Below, in pieces: positions 1 through 8,165 of a stretch of 64,000 nucleotides of DNA. This DNA is from Pontibacillus chungwhensis BH030062. GTDB taxonomy: Bacteria; Bacillota; Bacilli; Bacillales; BH030062. The stretch spans positions 62,001-126,000 of the forward strand of contig NZ_AVBG01000005.1 in the NCBI RefSeq assembly GCF_000770675.1, written 5' to 3'. The position numbers and the translations under genes were made by a program. The stretch's first letter is position 1, and every line of letters starts with the position of its first letter. The notes beneath the pieces were generated by a model that ran no database searches, was not told the DNA's origin, and saw only the letters and a list, made by a program, of their open reading frames with translations.

Positions 1-3
1 AGG

Positions 4-187
4 GAATGTTTCCGTTGTTGCAAATAGAGCGTAAGGTGGTTCGGGGAATCACTCGCTTTCCGCGGCGAGCTGGGAAGCCTCCTCGTTCGCTAACGCTCTC
101 TGTGGGGTCTTCCTGGGGCTCCTACTGCCGCAGGAGTCTCGCAATTTCCCGAACCACCTTTTCCATATGTAGAATAACGGAAACATG
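4..187. repeat. Palindromic intergenic repeat, copy R1
   Basis: This is a copy of the large imperfect palindrome found at six loci in the window. Outer ends read AATGTTTCCGTT and AACGGAAACAT in inverted orientation. The inner stem (33-48 against 146-160) pairs AAGGTGGTTCGGGGAA with TTCCCGAACCACCTT. Between them lie the family hallmarks ACTCGCTTTCC and GGAGTCTCGCA. No coding function is seen; reading frames across it are by-products of its GC-rich repeat content. Confidence 0.85.
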
Positions 188-381
188 CAATAAGTGAAGG
201 GTATTCACTATCCACACTTAAACTAAAGAGTTGTTCTTACAACCTATAGTAAGGGGGCTTGGGAACGGGGAGTATCCTGAGGAAGAAAGAGGTCTAGTTC
301 CGGCGTGGAAGACCTTGCGATATAAGTCATCTTTTCTCCAAAACCATATAAGAAAAGGTAGATTGGGTGAAGAGTCCATAT
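188..381. other. Intergenic stretch with no recognised feature
   Basis: No credible gene, promoter or structured element was recognised between repeat R1 and the terminator of the LysM gene. Confidence 0.5.
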
Positions 382-415
382 AAAAAAGCCCAAAGCGACA
401 TTTAGCTTTGGGCTT
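382..415 (-). terminator. Terminator of the LysM/3D gene
   Basis: An 11-bp stem (AAGCCCAAAGC with GCTTTGGGCTT) and 8-nt loop is followed on the minus strand by six Ts, 22 bp beyond the stop codon of the LysM/3D gene. Confidence 0.85.
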
Positions 416-436
416 GTATCATTTCTTTATATGGAA

Positions 437-1219
437 TTAGTTTAAGATTGTTACGTCTACTGTTTTGCGGCCCCAGTTTAGAGCTTCTGAGCGAGATGGG
501 ATGAAGACGTCAATTTTGTTTCCTTTGATGGCTCCGCCTGTGTCACCAGCAATAGCTCTTCCGTATCCTTCTACATAGACTTCAGTGCCTAGTGGAATTA
601 CGTTAGGGTCAACTGCGATGACTTTCATATCTGGGTTTTGAATAAGGTTAATCCCTGTTCTTGTGATGCCAGAGCAACCTGTGCAGTATGCTGTATAGGC
701 TGTTGATTCCATTGTGATGGTCTTCTGTTCTTTTTGTTGTGTCTGAACTTGTTTCTCTTGTGTTTTAGGTTGAGAAGGTTGTGTGCTTGCAACAGTTGAT
801 TTTTCTTTCGTTGCTACGTTTCCTCCGTTAACGTTTAGGGTATTACCAGAGTAGATCATATTAGAGCTTAAATTATTCCATTGCTTTAACTCATTCACAC
901 TTACATTATATTGTTGACCAATGCCCCAAAGTGTATCGCCCGGTTTAATCGTGTAAACACTGCTGTTCGATGGTGCCGTTGTTTTTTGAGCAACGTGGCT
1001 GTCTTCGCTGCGGGTCACTGTTAGGTTTTGGTTTGGGAAGATTAAGTTAGATGTTAGGTTATTCAGTTGTTTGATTTGTTCAACGGACACATCGTAATCC
1101 TGAGAGATTCCCCATAACGTGTCGCCGCGCTTTACGACTACTTCTTCTGCACTTGCTGTGATTGCCGTTGTTGAAGAAATCGTTGCTACAGCCGCCAGGG
1201 ATAGAAATAGTTTTTTCAT
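437..1219 (-). CDS. yocH: LysM-3D domain secreted cell-wall protein (YocH-like)
   Basis: The 260-residue product begins with a Sec signal peptide that probably ends at ASA-EE near residue 24. Two LysM peptidoglycan-binding modules follow (about 26-70 and 88-131, each with GDTLWGI), then a Gln/Lys/Thr-rich linker and a C-terminal 3D domain (about 170-260). The three aspartates that name the domain are seen in AVDP, AGDTGG and IDVF. The domain order is that of B. subtilis YocH, an autolysin-like protein active outside the cell; lytic activity here is inferred. The ATG has a good AGGAGG site. A WalR-type box lies upstream, matching the known WalR control of yocH. Confidence 0.88.
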   Translation of the reverse strand: MKKLFLSLAAVATISSTTAITASAEEVVVKRGDTLWGISQDYDVSVEQIKQLNNLTSNLIFPNQNLTVTRSEDSHVAQKTTAPSNSSVYTIKPGDTLWGIGQQYNVSVNELKQWNNLSSNMIYSGNTLNVNGGNVATKEKSTVASTQPSQPKTQEKQVQTQQKEQKTITMESTAYTAYCTGCSGITRTGINLIQNPDMKVIAVDPNVIPLGTEVYVEGYGRAIAGDTGGAIKGNKIDVFIPSRSEALNWGRKTVDVTILN

Positions 1220-1301
1220 TTTGTTAACCTCCTGGGAATTACAATAGCCTTGAGCTGTTGAAATTCGCTTTTTTTTGAGTAACGAGCTAACTCTATGGAC
1301 T

Positions 1302-1330
1302 ACTATACCAAGCTAATTGCAAAAGCCCAA
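1302..1330 (-). promoter_or_regulatory. Candidate sigma-A promoter of the LysM/3D gene
   Basis: On the minus strand TTGGGC and TATAGT are separated by 17 bp, about 80 bp upstream of the start codon and downstream of the WalR-type box. Confidence 0.5.
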
Positions 1331-1371
1331 CAACAGAACGACAACAAATTGATTGCAATTCTAACAAGCAT

Positions 1372-1388
1372 GTTACATACATTTTACA
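1372..1388 (-). promoter_or_regulatory. WalR box upstream of the LysM/3D gene
   Basis: The minus strand reads TGTAAA-N5-TGTAAC, an exact match to the WalR consensus TGTWAH-N5-TGTWAH. It lies 42 bp upstream of the candidate -35 element. WalR (YycF) activates yocH in B. subtilis, so position and target agree. Confidence 0.7.
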
Positions 1389-1405
1389 AATTCGGAAAAA
1401 TAGAG

Positions 1406-1434
1406 AAAAGGACCCTTGTAAAAGGGTCCTTTTT
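1406..1434 (-). terminator. Terminator of the fru-pts operon
   Basis: The stem AAAGGACCCTT/AAGGGTCCTTT with a short loop and a T tract on the minus strand lies 14 bp after the ptsI stop codon. Confidence 0.85.
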
Positions 1435-1447
1435 AGTATCTAACGAT

Positions 1448-3169
1448 TTATTTTTGTCCAGTTTTTGATTTGACGAACTCAACAACATCTTCAGCTGTAT
1501 CCATAGAAAGAATTTCTTCTTTGTAAGAAATCATTTCTTCCTGAGACAAGCTTAAGATCTGTGTACGAGCTGGAAGGATAGAGGTTGCGCTCATAGAGAA
1601 CTCGTCTAATCCTAGTCCAAGAAGAATAGGGATCGCAATCTCATCTCCTGCCATTTCACCACACATGCCGGCCCACTTGCCTTCAGCATGAGCTGCTTCA
1701 ATCACGTTATTAATTAGGTTAAGAATCGCAGGGTTGTATGGCTGGTATAGGTATGAAACGCGTTCGTTCATACGGTCCGCTGCCATTGTGTATTGGATCA
1801 GGTCGTTTGTACCAATGCTGAAGAAGTCCACTTCTTTAGCGAACTGTTTCGCGATAACAGCCGTTGCTGGAATCTCAACCATCATACCAACTTCAATTGC
1901 TTCAGATACTTCTGTACCTTCGCTTTGAAGCTTTTCTTTCTCTTCAAGAAGAATCGCTTTCGCTTGGCGGAATTCACCTAGCGTTGCAATCATTGGGAAC
2001 ATGATTTTTAAGTTACCGTATACGCTCGCACGAAGAAGGGCGCGTAGCTGAGTACGGAAGATATCGTCACGCTCTAGGCATAAACGGATTGCACGGAATC
2101 CAAGGAATGGGTTCATTTCATCAGGAAGATCCAAGTAGTCTAACTCTTTGTCTCCACCGATATCAAGTGTACGTACAACAACAGGTTTATCAGATCCTAC
2201 GCCTTCAAGTACTGCTTTGTAAGCTTCGAACTGTTCTTCTTCTGTTGGTAGCTGGTTTTTGCCCATGTATAAGAACTCAGTACGGTAAAGCCCGACACCT
2301 TCGCCGCCGTTGTTTATAACGCCGTCGACATCGTCTGGAGTACCGATATTCGCTACAAGTTCAACGTGCTTGTTATCTGCTGTTACAGTAGGTTCATCTT
2401 TAAGCTTTGCCCATTCTTGTTTCTTTTCTTCGTATTGAGCTTGCTTTTGCTTGTACGTTTCAATCTGTTCATCAGTAGGGTGAACGATTACTTCACCTGC
2501 AATACCATCAACAATGACCATATCATCTTTGTTAATCGTTGCTGTTACTTCTTTTGTTCCTACAACAGCAGGGATCTCAAGAGAACGGGCCATGATGGCA
2601 GAGTGAGACGTACGACCGCCGATGTCAGTTGTGAAACCTTTAACGAACTGCTTGTTTAATTGAGCTGTATCAGAAGGTGTTAAATCTTCTGCGATAATGA
2701 CAACTTCTTCATCAATTAGGGCAGGGTCAGGGAATGTTACGTTTAGTAAGTGTGCCATAACACGCTTTGTTACGTCCTGAATATCTGCTGCACGTTCGCG
2801 CATGTATTCGTTGTCCATATTTTTAAACAGGTCGATGAACATATTAGCTGTCTCATTAAGAGCTGCTTCAGCGTTCACGTTTTCTGTTTTAATCTTATCT
2901 TCAATTGGTTGAATTAGTTCAGGATCGCTAAGGACAAGAAGGTGAGCAGAGAAGATCTCAGCCTTTTCTTCTCCTAATGTTTTAAGGGCATGATCCTTAA
3001 TTTTCTCTAGTTCATTTTTAGATGTAGCAAGAGCGGATTGGAAACGTTCCACTTCTTGTTCAGGGCTTTCAATCTCTTTCTTATCAAAAGAAAGATCTGG
3101 TGCTTCCATGCGGTAAGCTTTTGCAATCGCAATACCATTAGAAGCGGCAATACCTTTAATGCTCGTCAT
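1448..3169 (-). CDS. ptsI: Phosphoenolpyruvate-protein phosphotransferase (PTS enzyme I)
   Basis: This cytoplasmic enzyme takes phosphate from PEP and passes it to HPr, the first step of all PTS sugar uptake. The 573-residue protein has the normal family length. The N-terminal HPr-binding region is followed by the phosphohistidine domain with [13 protein letters not shown], giving the active His as His189. The C-terminal PEP-binding barrel carries the GMCGEMAGD motif with Cys503. The gene starts 3 bp after the ptsH stop, so the two are translated together. It is last in the fruR-fruK-fruA-ptsH-ptsI operon. Confidence 0.98.
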   Translation of the reverse strand: MTSIKGIAASNGIAIAKAYRMEAPDLSFDKKEIESPEQEVERFQSALATSKNELEKIKDHALKTLGEEKAEIFSAHLLVLSDPELIQPIEDKIKTENVNAEAALNETANMFIDLFKNMDNEYMRERAADIQDVTKRVMAHLLNVTFPDPALIDEEVVIIAEDLTPSDTAQLNKQFVKGFTTDIGGRTSHSAIMARSLEIPAVVGTKEVTATINKDDMVIVDGIAGEVIVHPTDEQIETYKQKQAQYEEKKQEWAKLKDEPTVTADNKHVELVANIGTPDDVDGVINNGGEGVGLYRTEFLYMGKNQLPTEEEQFEAYKAVLEGVGSDKPVVVRTLDIGGDKELDYLDLPDEMNPFLGFRAIRLCLERDDIFRTQLRALLRASVYGNLKIMFPMIATLGEFRQAKAILLEEKEKLQSEGTEVSEAIEVGMMVEIPATAVIAKQFAKEVDFFSIGTNDLIQYTMAADRMNERVSYLYQPYNPAILNLINNVIEAAHAEGKWAGMCGEMAGDEIAIPILLGLGLDEFSMSATSILPARTQILSLSQEEMISYKEEILSMDTAEDVVEFVKSKTGQK

Positions 3170-3172
3170 GAA

Positions 3173-3439
3173 TTATTCCCCCAGGTTTTCTTTTTTCATT
3201 GCGTCAGCAACGCCATTTAAAGCTTCTTCTTCGTCCGTTCCTTCTGCTGTTATTTTTACTTCAGCACCAGATGGGATGCCTAAAGACATAATTCCCATAA
3301 TGGATTTAAGGTTAACGGACTTACCATTGTACTCTAAGTTAACGTCAGCTTTATATTGACCAGCCGTCTGGACTAGAACAGTGGCAGGGCGTGCATGGAC
3401 GCCATCTTCTGATGTAATCGTCATAGTTTGTTCAACCAT
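3173..3439 (-). CDS. ptsH: Phosphocarrier protein HPr
   Basis: HPr is the small phosphate shuttle between enzyme I and sugar-specific EIIA, and in Firmicutes its Ser46-phosphorylated form is the corepressor of CcpA. The 88-residue sequence shows the catalytic His15 in DGVHARPA and the regulatory Ser46 in LKSIMGI, both at the canonical positions. An AGGAGGTATC ribosome site precedes the ATG. The 55-bp gap after fruA contains no obvious terminator, so it is read as part of the fructose operon. Confidence 0.98.
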   Translation of the reverse strand: MVEQTMTITSEDGVHARPATVLVQTAGQYKADVNLEYNGKSVNLKSIMGIMSLGIPSGAEVKITAEGTDEEEALNGVADAMKKENLGE

Positions 3440-3494
3440 TGAGATACCTCCTGATCTTTTTCTAAAAATTTTTATATGAACACATTACTCTACT

Positions 3495-5444
3495 TTACCC
3501 TTTTTGCACAGGTTTTTTCAAGACACCAGCGATAATTGCTGTAACAATTGCACCAATTAATACTGCGGCGATGTATAAAACGGCACCCAGGAGAGCATTT
3601 CCTGCTTCTCCGCCCGTTTTCACAGCTCCTGTCAGAATCACAATAATTCCGCCGTGAGGGGCAAGGAGATTCAAGTTGAATAGGTAAACAAGTCCACCTG
3701 TAATAGTTGAACCAATTACAGAAGCTGGAATGACACGTCCAGGGTCAGCTGCTGCGAACGGAATAACTCCCTCTGTAATGAATGTAGCACCCATCGCATA
3801 CGCTGTTTTACCTGTTTCTCTTTCTTGTGCTGTAAATTTGTTTCTAAAGAATGTTGTTGCTAAAGCAAGGCCTAATGGTGGAACCATACCGCCTGCCATT
3901 GCAGCTGCGATTGGCATTGTGTTCCCGGCATCAAGCATAGCAATTCCGAATGTATAAGCTGCCTTGTTTACAGGGCCGCCCATATCAACAGCCATCATAC
4001 CACCAATAATTAAACCTACAACAATACCAAATGAACCAAGACTATCTAATCCATCTCTTAATGCAGTATAAATGGATACAAGGAATGGGTTTACAAGTAA
4101 CATGATGATACCTGTAAAGAACAAGCCAAGTACCGGATAAAGAAGGACGGGCTTTAATCCATCTAATACGTCTGGTAATACTTTTAACCCTTTTTGAATC
4201 AGTAACATTAAATAACCAGCTAAGAAACCGGCAAGCAGTCCGCCTAAGAAGCCAGAACCGCCATCAGCGGCACCTGTCGTGGTTGCAATCAAACCACCAA
4301 CCATACCGGGAGCAAGTCCGGGACGACCGGCAATACTTTGAGCAATGAAACCAGCCAGTACGGGTACTAGTAGATAAAAGGCTTTCCCGCCACCAATAAT
4401 GCTTAACATTTCAGCAAAACGGTTATATTGATCGCTGTCTGGGTTAGCAGCGTTAATTCCGAATAAGAAGGATAAAGCAATTAAAATACCGCCACCGACT
4501 ACGAATGGAAGCATGTTGGAGACACCGTTCATTAAGTGTTTATAAATACCCGTTTTCTCTCCGCTTCCTTCGCCATCTTCATTTGAGGATTGGCCGCTTC
4601 CTTGATACTCAGGAGCGTCTCCTTCTTTTGCTTTCGTGATTAGTTCTTTTGGTTCGTGAATCCCTTTTGCTACTGGGACCATTACAACTGGTTTTCCTTT
4701 AAAACGATCTGTTTCAACTTCGATATCAGCAGCAACAATGACGCCGCTAGCACGTTCGATATCTTCTTTCGTTAATGCGTTCTTCACACCACTTGAGCCG
4801 TTTGTCTCGACTTTAATCTTAACGCCCATCTCTTTAGCGGTTTCTTTAAGTTTGTCTGCAGCCATGTACGTATGTGCAATTCCTGTAGGGCAAGCCGTTA
4901 CAGCGATCACATAAGGCTCTTCTTCTGATGAAGCATCTTGTTTTTCGTTTTCGTTTGCTGCTTGTTCAGCTTCTTCTTCGTCACTATTCGCTTTTTCTTT
5001 TGCATCGATCAGGTCTACAATTTCATCTCTTGTTTCAGCGTTTAAAAGCTTTTGACGAAATTCAGTATCCATAAGTAGGGATGAAAGACTAGAAAGTGTC
5101 TCTAAGTGAGCTTGATTTGCTCCTTCAGAAGCTGCGATCATAAAGAATAAGTGTGTGGGTTGTCCGTCAAGTGACTCGTAGTCAGCTCCTTCTTGTGAGC
5201 GAGCAAATGCAATTGCAGGTTCTTTAACGGCTGCCGTTTTCGCGTGTGGAATGGCTACGCCTTCGCCAATCCCGGTTGTACTCTGTTCTTCCCGGGCTAG
5301 AATCGCTTGTTTGAATTCTTCCTTGTCATTTAATCGGCCAGCTTCATCTAGTTTGGAAACTAGCTCATCAATGACGTCCGCTTTAGCGCTAGATTCAAGC
5401 TCTAAAATCATTGTGTCTTGTTTTAACAAGTCTGTAATTTTCAC
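3495..5444 (-). CDS. fruA: Fructose-specific PTS permease EIIABC
   Basis: This membrane permease imports fructose and delivers it as fructose 1-phosphate. The 649 residues hold three fused domains. EIIA (about 1-150) has phosphohistidine His67 in VAIPHAKT. An acidic Glu/Asn/Ser linker leads to EIIB (about 177-275) with Cys185 in TACPTGIAHT. EIIC (about 300-640) has many membrane segments and the GxPGxxPGMVGG and GGPVNKAA motifs. Translation starts at GTG behind GGGGAG. The A-B-C order and the fruK neighbour identify it as the fructose permease rather than a mannitol relative. Confidence 0.95.
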   Translation of the reverse strand: MKITDLLKQDTMILELESSAKADVIDELVSKLDEAGRLNDKEEFKQAILAREEQSTTGIGEGVAIPHAKTAAVKEPAIAFARSQEGADYESLDGQPTHLFFMIAASEGANQAHLETLSSLSSLLMDTEFRQKLLNAETRDEIVDLIDAKEKANSDEEEAEQAANENEKQDASSEEEPYVIAVTACPTGIAHTYMAADKLKETAKEMGVKIKVETNGSSGVKNALTKEDIERASGVIVAADIEVETDRFKGKPVVMVPVAKGIHEPKELITKAKEGDAPEYQGSGQSSNEDGEGSGEKTGIYKHLMNGVSNMLPFVVGGGILIALSFLFGINAANPDSDQYNRFAEMLSIIGGGKAFYLLVPVLAGFIAQSIAGRPGLAPGMVGGLIATTTGAADGGSGFLGGLLAGFLAGYLMLLIQKGLKVLPDVLDGLKPVLLYPVLGLFFTGIIMLLVNPFLVSIYTALRDGLDSLGSFGIVVGLIIGGMMAVDMGGPVNKAAYTFGIAMLDAGNTMPIAAAMAGGMVPPLGLALATTFFRNKFTAQERETGKTAYAMGATFITEGVIPFAAADPGRVIPASVIGSTITGGLVYLFNLNLLAPHGGIIVILTGAVKTGGEAGNALLGAVLYIAAVLIGAIVTAIIAGVLKKPVQKG

Positions 5445-5459
5445 GTTGATGCCCTCCCC

Positions 5460-6374
5460 TTAGTTTAAATCCTCAATCTTAATCTCTTTTCGAAGCTCTT
5501 CTACAAAATCTCGAGTTGCCAAGTCGTCACTAAATGCCGTTGCACTTCCGCAAGCCACACCATTTGCGAAGGCTTCTGTTAGGCTATTTGTTTGTACATA
5601 ACCAGCTATAAAACCTGATACAACGGAGTCACCCGCTCCGACGGAATTCTTGACTTCACCTTTTGGAACGTTTGCGTAGTAAGCGTGGTCTTTATTAACC
5701 AGAATTGCGCCATCTCCGCCCATTGAAACAATGACGTTGGTAGCGCCCTTGGTTACTAGTTGCTTAGCAAAGGTAATGGCCTTTAATGGTGAATCAATTG
5801 TAGTATCAAATAATTCCCCTAATTCATGGTGGTTTGGTTTAAGTAAGAAAGTAGGGGTGCCTACTAGTTCTTCTAACGCCTTCCCGGAAGTATCCGCTAT
5901 AAAATGAGCTCCCCGTTCTCCGCAACGCTTAGCCATTTTATTGTAAAAATCGGCAGGTATCGTTTTGGGGATGCTTCCTGCTACAACTAAGTAATCATCT
6001 CTTTCTAATTTCTCAACTTGTTTTAATAGTTGTTGCTGTTGCTCTTCAGTAATAGAAGGTCCTGGACCATTAATCTCAGACTCTTCGTTTGATTTTAGTT
6101 TCACATTAATGCGGGTATTTTGATCTGTATCAATGAATTGGTGTTGGACTTCTTCTGACTCAAGGAAATTCTGAATGAATTGTCCGGTGAACCCGCCAAT
6201 AAATCCTAGTGCGGTGTTGGATACATCCAATCGCTTTAAAACACGGGATACATTGATGCCTTTCCCACCTGGGTAGTAGTAAGTCGTATTAGCACGGTTT
6301 AAATCTCCTTCATTGAATTCATCTACATGCATGATGTAATCAATGGAAGGATTTAAAGTGACTGTATAAATCAT
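5460..6374 (-). CDS. fruK: 1-phosphofructokinase
   Basis: This PfkB-family kinase converts fructose 1-phosphate to fructose 1,6-bisphosphate with ATP. The 304-residue protein shows the PfkB N-terminal signature GGKGINVSRVL and the C-terminal signature GAGDSVVSGF, whose Asp249 is the expected catalytic base. Its start overlaps the fruR stop by four bases (ATGA), which indicates translational coupling. It lies 15 bp before fruA, which supplies its substrate. Confidence 0.95.
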   Translation of the reverse strand: MIYTVTLNPSIDYIMHVDEFNEGDLNRANTTYYYPGGKGINVSRVLKRLDVSNTALGFIGGFTGQFIQNFLESEEVQHQFIDTDQNTRINVKLKSNEESEINGPGPSITEEQQQQLLKQVEKLERDDYLVVAGSIPKTIPADFYNKMAKRCGERGAHFIADTSGKALEELVGTPTFLLKPNHHELGELFDTTIDSPLKAITFAKQLVTKGATNVIVSMGGDGAILVNKDHAYYANVPKGEVKNSVGAGDSVVSGFIAGYVQTNSLTEAFANGVACGSATAFSDDLATRDFVEELRKEIKIEDLN

Positions 6375-7123
6375 GATGACACAACCTTTACGTTTGTTTT
6401 CTCTTGATAAGGTGATAATCGTTCTGGATCATTCTCATTTGTAATCAGAGTTGCATTCTGTAGGGAAGCAATGCTTGAAAAAGATAACTCATTTAATTTA
6501 GAAGCATCCCCAAGAACAAAAGCTTCTTGTGAAAGAGTCAAAACCGTTTGCTTAACAAGTGCTTCTTCTGGGTCAGGAGTTGTATATCCGTGAGAAGGAT
6601 GAACTCCGTTTACTCCAAGAAAGCACTTATCAAATCTGTATTGTTGCAGGCTGTGAGTAGCGCCTCGTCCGATCAATGCTCTCGTTTTATGTTTTACAAA
6701 ACCGCCAGTTAAATACGTGGGTACCTGATTTTCAGTTAGTTCTTCAAGCAAGGTAACCCCATTCGTTACAACGGTAAGATTACGTCCCTTTAAATAGGGG
6801 ATCATTTGGTATGTCGTTGTTCCGGCGTCTAAAAATATGCAATCTCCATCTCGTATGAGGGAAGCGGCTTCTTTAGCGATCGCCACCTTTTCATTTAGAT
6901 TTTGAGCTGCTTTCTCTCGTATGCTTAACTCTTCACTTGTCTGATGTAAACAAGAAGCACCACCGTGAACCCGTTTTAGTTTGTTGGCGTTTTCAAGTTG
7001 GCTTAAATCACGTCGAATGGTTGATTCTGAAGCACCTGTTTCGTTAACAAGATCTTGGATTTTAACCGTCTGGTAACGCTCAAGCTGTTCTAATATGATT
7101 TCGTGTCGTGTTGGTGTAAGCAT
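6371..7123 (-). CDS. fruR: DeoR-family repressor of the fructose operon
   Basis: The 250-residue product has an N-terminal DeoR winged helix (about 1-57, with ESTIRRDLSQLE and KRVHGGA) and a DeoR C-terminal sugar-phosphate sensor domain (about 75-235, with FLDAGTTTYQ and GDASKLN). A longer frame extends upstream, but the start at 7123 has AGGAGGT seven bases before it and gives the standard DeoR N-terminus MLTPTRHEII. By family knowledge it should respond to fructose 1-phosphate. A 10-bp-phased heptamer array just upstream is its likely operator. Confidence 0.92.
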   Translation of the reverse strand: MLTPTRHEIILEQLERYQTVKIQDLVNETGASESTIRRDLSQLENANKLKRVHGGASCLHQTSEELSIREKAAQNLNEKVAIAKEAASLIRDGDCIFLDAGTTTYQMIPYLKGRNLTVVTNGVTLLEELTENQVPTYLTGGFVKHKTRALIGRGATHSLQQYRFDKCFLGVNGVHPSHGYTTPDPEEALVKQTVLTLSQEAFVLGDASKLNELSFSSIASLQNATLITNENDPERLSPYQEKTNVKVVSS

Positions 7124-7166
7124 AATATGGACCTCCGAAACTAATGTAAAATGAATTCCTACCATT

Positions 7167-7196
7167 AATATAAAGGAAGCCCTTTCATAAATGCAA
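7167..7196 (-). promoter_or_regulatory. Candidate promoter of the fru-pts operon
   Basis: On the minus strand TTGCAT and TATATT are 18 bp apart, 44 bp upstream of the fruR start. The -35 element abuts the phased heptamer array. Confidence 0.5.
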
Positions 7197-7242
7197 TCAA
7201 AAACTTTCAAAATCGATCAAAATATATCAAAAACAATCACAA
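7196..7242. promoter_or_regulatory. Five 10-bp-phased ATCAAAA heptamers, probable FruR operator
   Basis: On the plus strand ATCAAAA, TTCAAAA, ATCAAAA, ATCAAAA and ATCACAA begin at 7196, 7206, 7216, 7226 and 7236, exactly one helical turn apart. DeoR-family proteins such as IolR bind direct repeats with a similar AYCAADA core. The array lies next to the -35 of the fruR operon. Assignment to FruR is inference. Confidence 0.6.
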
Positions 7243-7292
7243 CCTTCAATGGAGATTCACTTCCATCAGAATAAAACGCTAGGAAGAGGGGG

Positions 7293-7339
7293 GCTTTAGG
7301 GGAGTAAAGGGTGTCTGGCACCCTTCACTCCCCTAAAGC
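7293..7339. repeat. REP-like hairpin with a GGTGTCTGGCACC core
   Basis: Two 21-bp arms with one mismatch flank a 5-bp centre. There is no T tract, and it lies between the divergent fruR and secG promoters, so it is not a normal terminator. The core motif is common between genes of Bacillaceae from memory. Confidence 0.7.
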
Positions 7340-7357
7340 AAATCTGTTAATAAAAGG

Positions 7358-7386
7358 TTGCCGTTGAAGGGGTTTTGTGCTACATT
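7358..7386 (+). promoter_or_regulatory. Candidate promoter of secG
   Basis: TTGCCG and TACATT are separated by 17 bp, 38 bp upstream of the secG start codon. Confidence 0.55.
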
Positions 7387-7423
7387 ATCCTTAGGTATTA
7401 GAGCGTTTTAGGAGGTGGATCAG

Positions 7424-7660
7424 ATGTACACGGTAACATTGGTATTACTTGCGATTGATGCTATTGCAATGATCGTATTAGTTCTTCTTCAATCAGGTAA
7501 AAGCGCTGGTCTTTCAGGAGCGATCTCTGGAGGGGCTGAACAATTATTTGGTAAGCAAAAAGCACGCGGTGTTGATGCTATTATGCATAAAGCTACAATT
7601 GTAACGGCTGTTCTATTCTTTGTTCTTACATTTTTACTTGGGTATATTCTTAATCAATAA
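7424..7660 (+). CDS. secG: Preprotein translocase subunit SecG
   Basis: SecG is the small non-essential partner of SecYE in the Sec channel. The 78-residue protein has two hydrophobic segments (about 2-22 and 55-76) around the conserved [19 protein letters not shown] loop, and matches the usual SecG length. An upstream in-frame GTG at 7415 lies inside the AGGAGGTG ribosome site, so the ATG at 7424 is chosen. The order secG-est-rnr-smpB-ssrA is that of B. subtilis. Confidence 0.95.
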   Translation: MYTVTLVLLAIDAIAMIVLVLLQSGKSAGLSGAISGGAEQLFGKQKARGVDAIMHKATIVTAVLFFVLTFLLGYILNQ

Positions 7661-7690
7661 GTAACGGGAGCTCCCGTTACTTATTTTTTT
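7656..7690 (+). terminator. Terminator of secG
   Basis: A 15-bp perfect stem (AATAAGTAACGGGAG and complement) without a real loop is followed by a T run, starting within the secG stop region. Confidence 0.85.
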
Positions 7691-7751
7691 TGTTCAATGA
7701 GGGGAGAGTTGTTTGGAGTGACCGAAGTGGGGTTTTGGTGAGCGATGAAGG

Positions 7752-7920
7752 GTATGGGCGAATTGACGAAAGAGGCTCTCGGAGTGACGAAAGGGGAGCT
7801 CGAATTGACGAAAGAGGCTCTCGGAGTGACGAAAGGAGAGCTCGAATTGACGAAAGAGGCCCCCGAATTGACGAAAGAGCTCCCAAAGTGACCAAAGCAA
7901 TGCTCAAATTGACCAAAACT
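7752..7920. repeat. 21/42-bp direct-repeat satellite
   Basis: Units alternate between GAATTGACGAAAGAGG and GGAGTGACGAAAGG, each about 21 bp, giving a 42-bp higher period with about seven to eight units that decay at the right end. Because 21 is a multiple of three, all frames stay open and encode RIDERGSRSDER-type repeats. No ribosome site or domain supports a protein, so it is called non-coding. Confidence 0.8.
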
Positions 7921-8165
7921 TCCAAGATGTAACCCGAGAATCTTAAGCATACATAATTCTAATTACGAGAGTTGGTTTTTAAGGAAAATTTTAAGGGAAT
8001 TGACCTCTAGGCTTCCCAGCATATGGACTTTGTTTATGCTAAATGAGTTATTTCGTGGTACCATGAAATCATTCTCATTCCCACTAACTATTTCCTCTGT
8101 TGAATTAGTGCAACGGGTAAAACTAATCATAATACAACATGAGCTAGAAGGAGCTGTCATTCAAG

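Noticed and set aside
1220-1447. c-di-AMP (ydaO) riboswitch before the LysM/3D gene
   Set aside because: The leader is too short and contains a WalR box and promoter instead; no ydaO core was seen.
6371-7210. Longer fruR starting at 7210
   Set aside because: The extra 29 residues cross the candidate promoter and lack family similarity; the ATG at 7123 has a strong ribosome site.
7690-7932. 80-codon frame encoding RIDER/SDER repeats
   Set aside because: All frames of the 21-bp satellite are open, there is no convincing ribosome site, and it begins at the secG terminator; treated as a DNA repeat.
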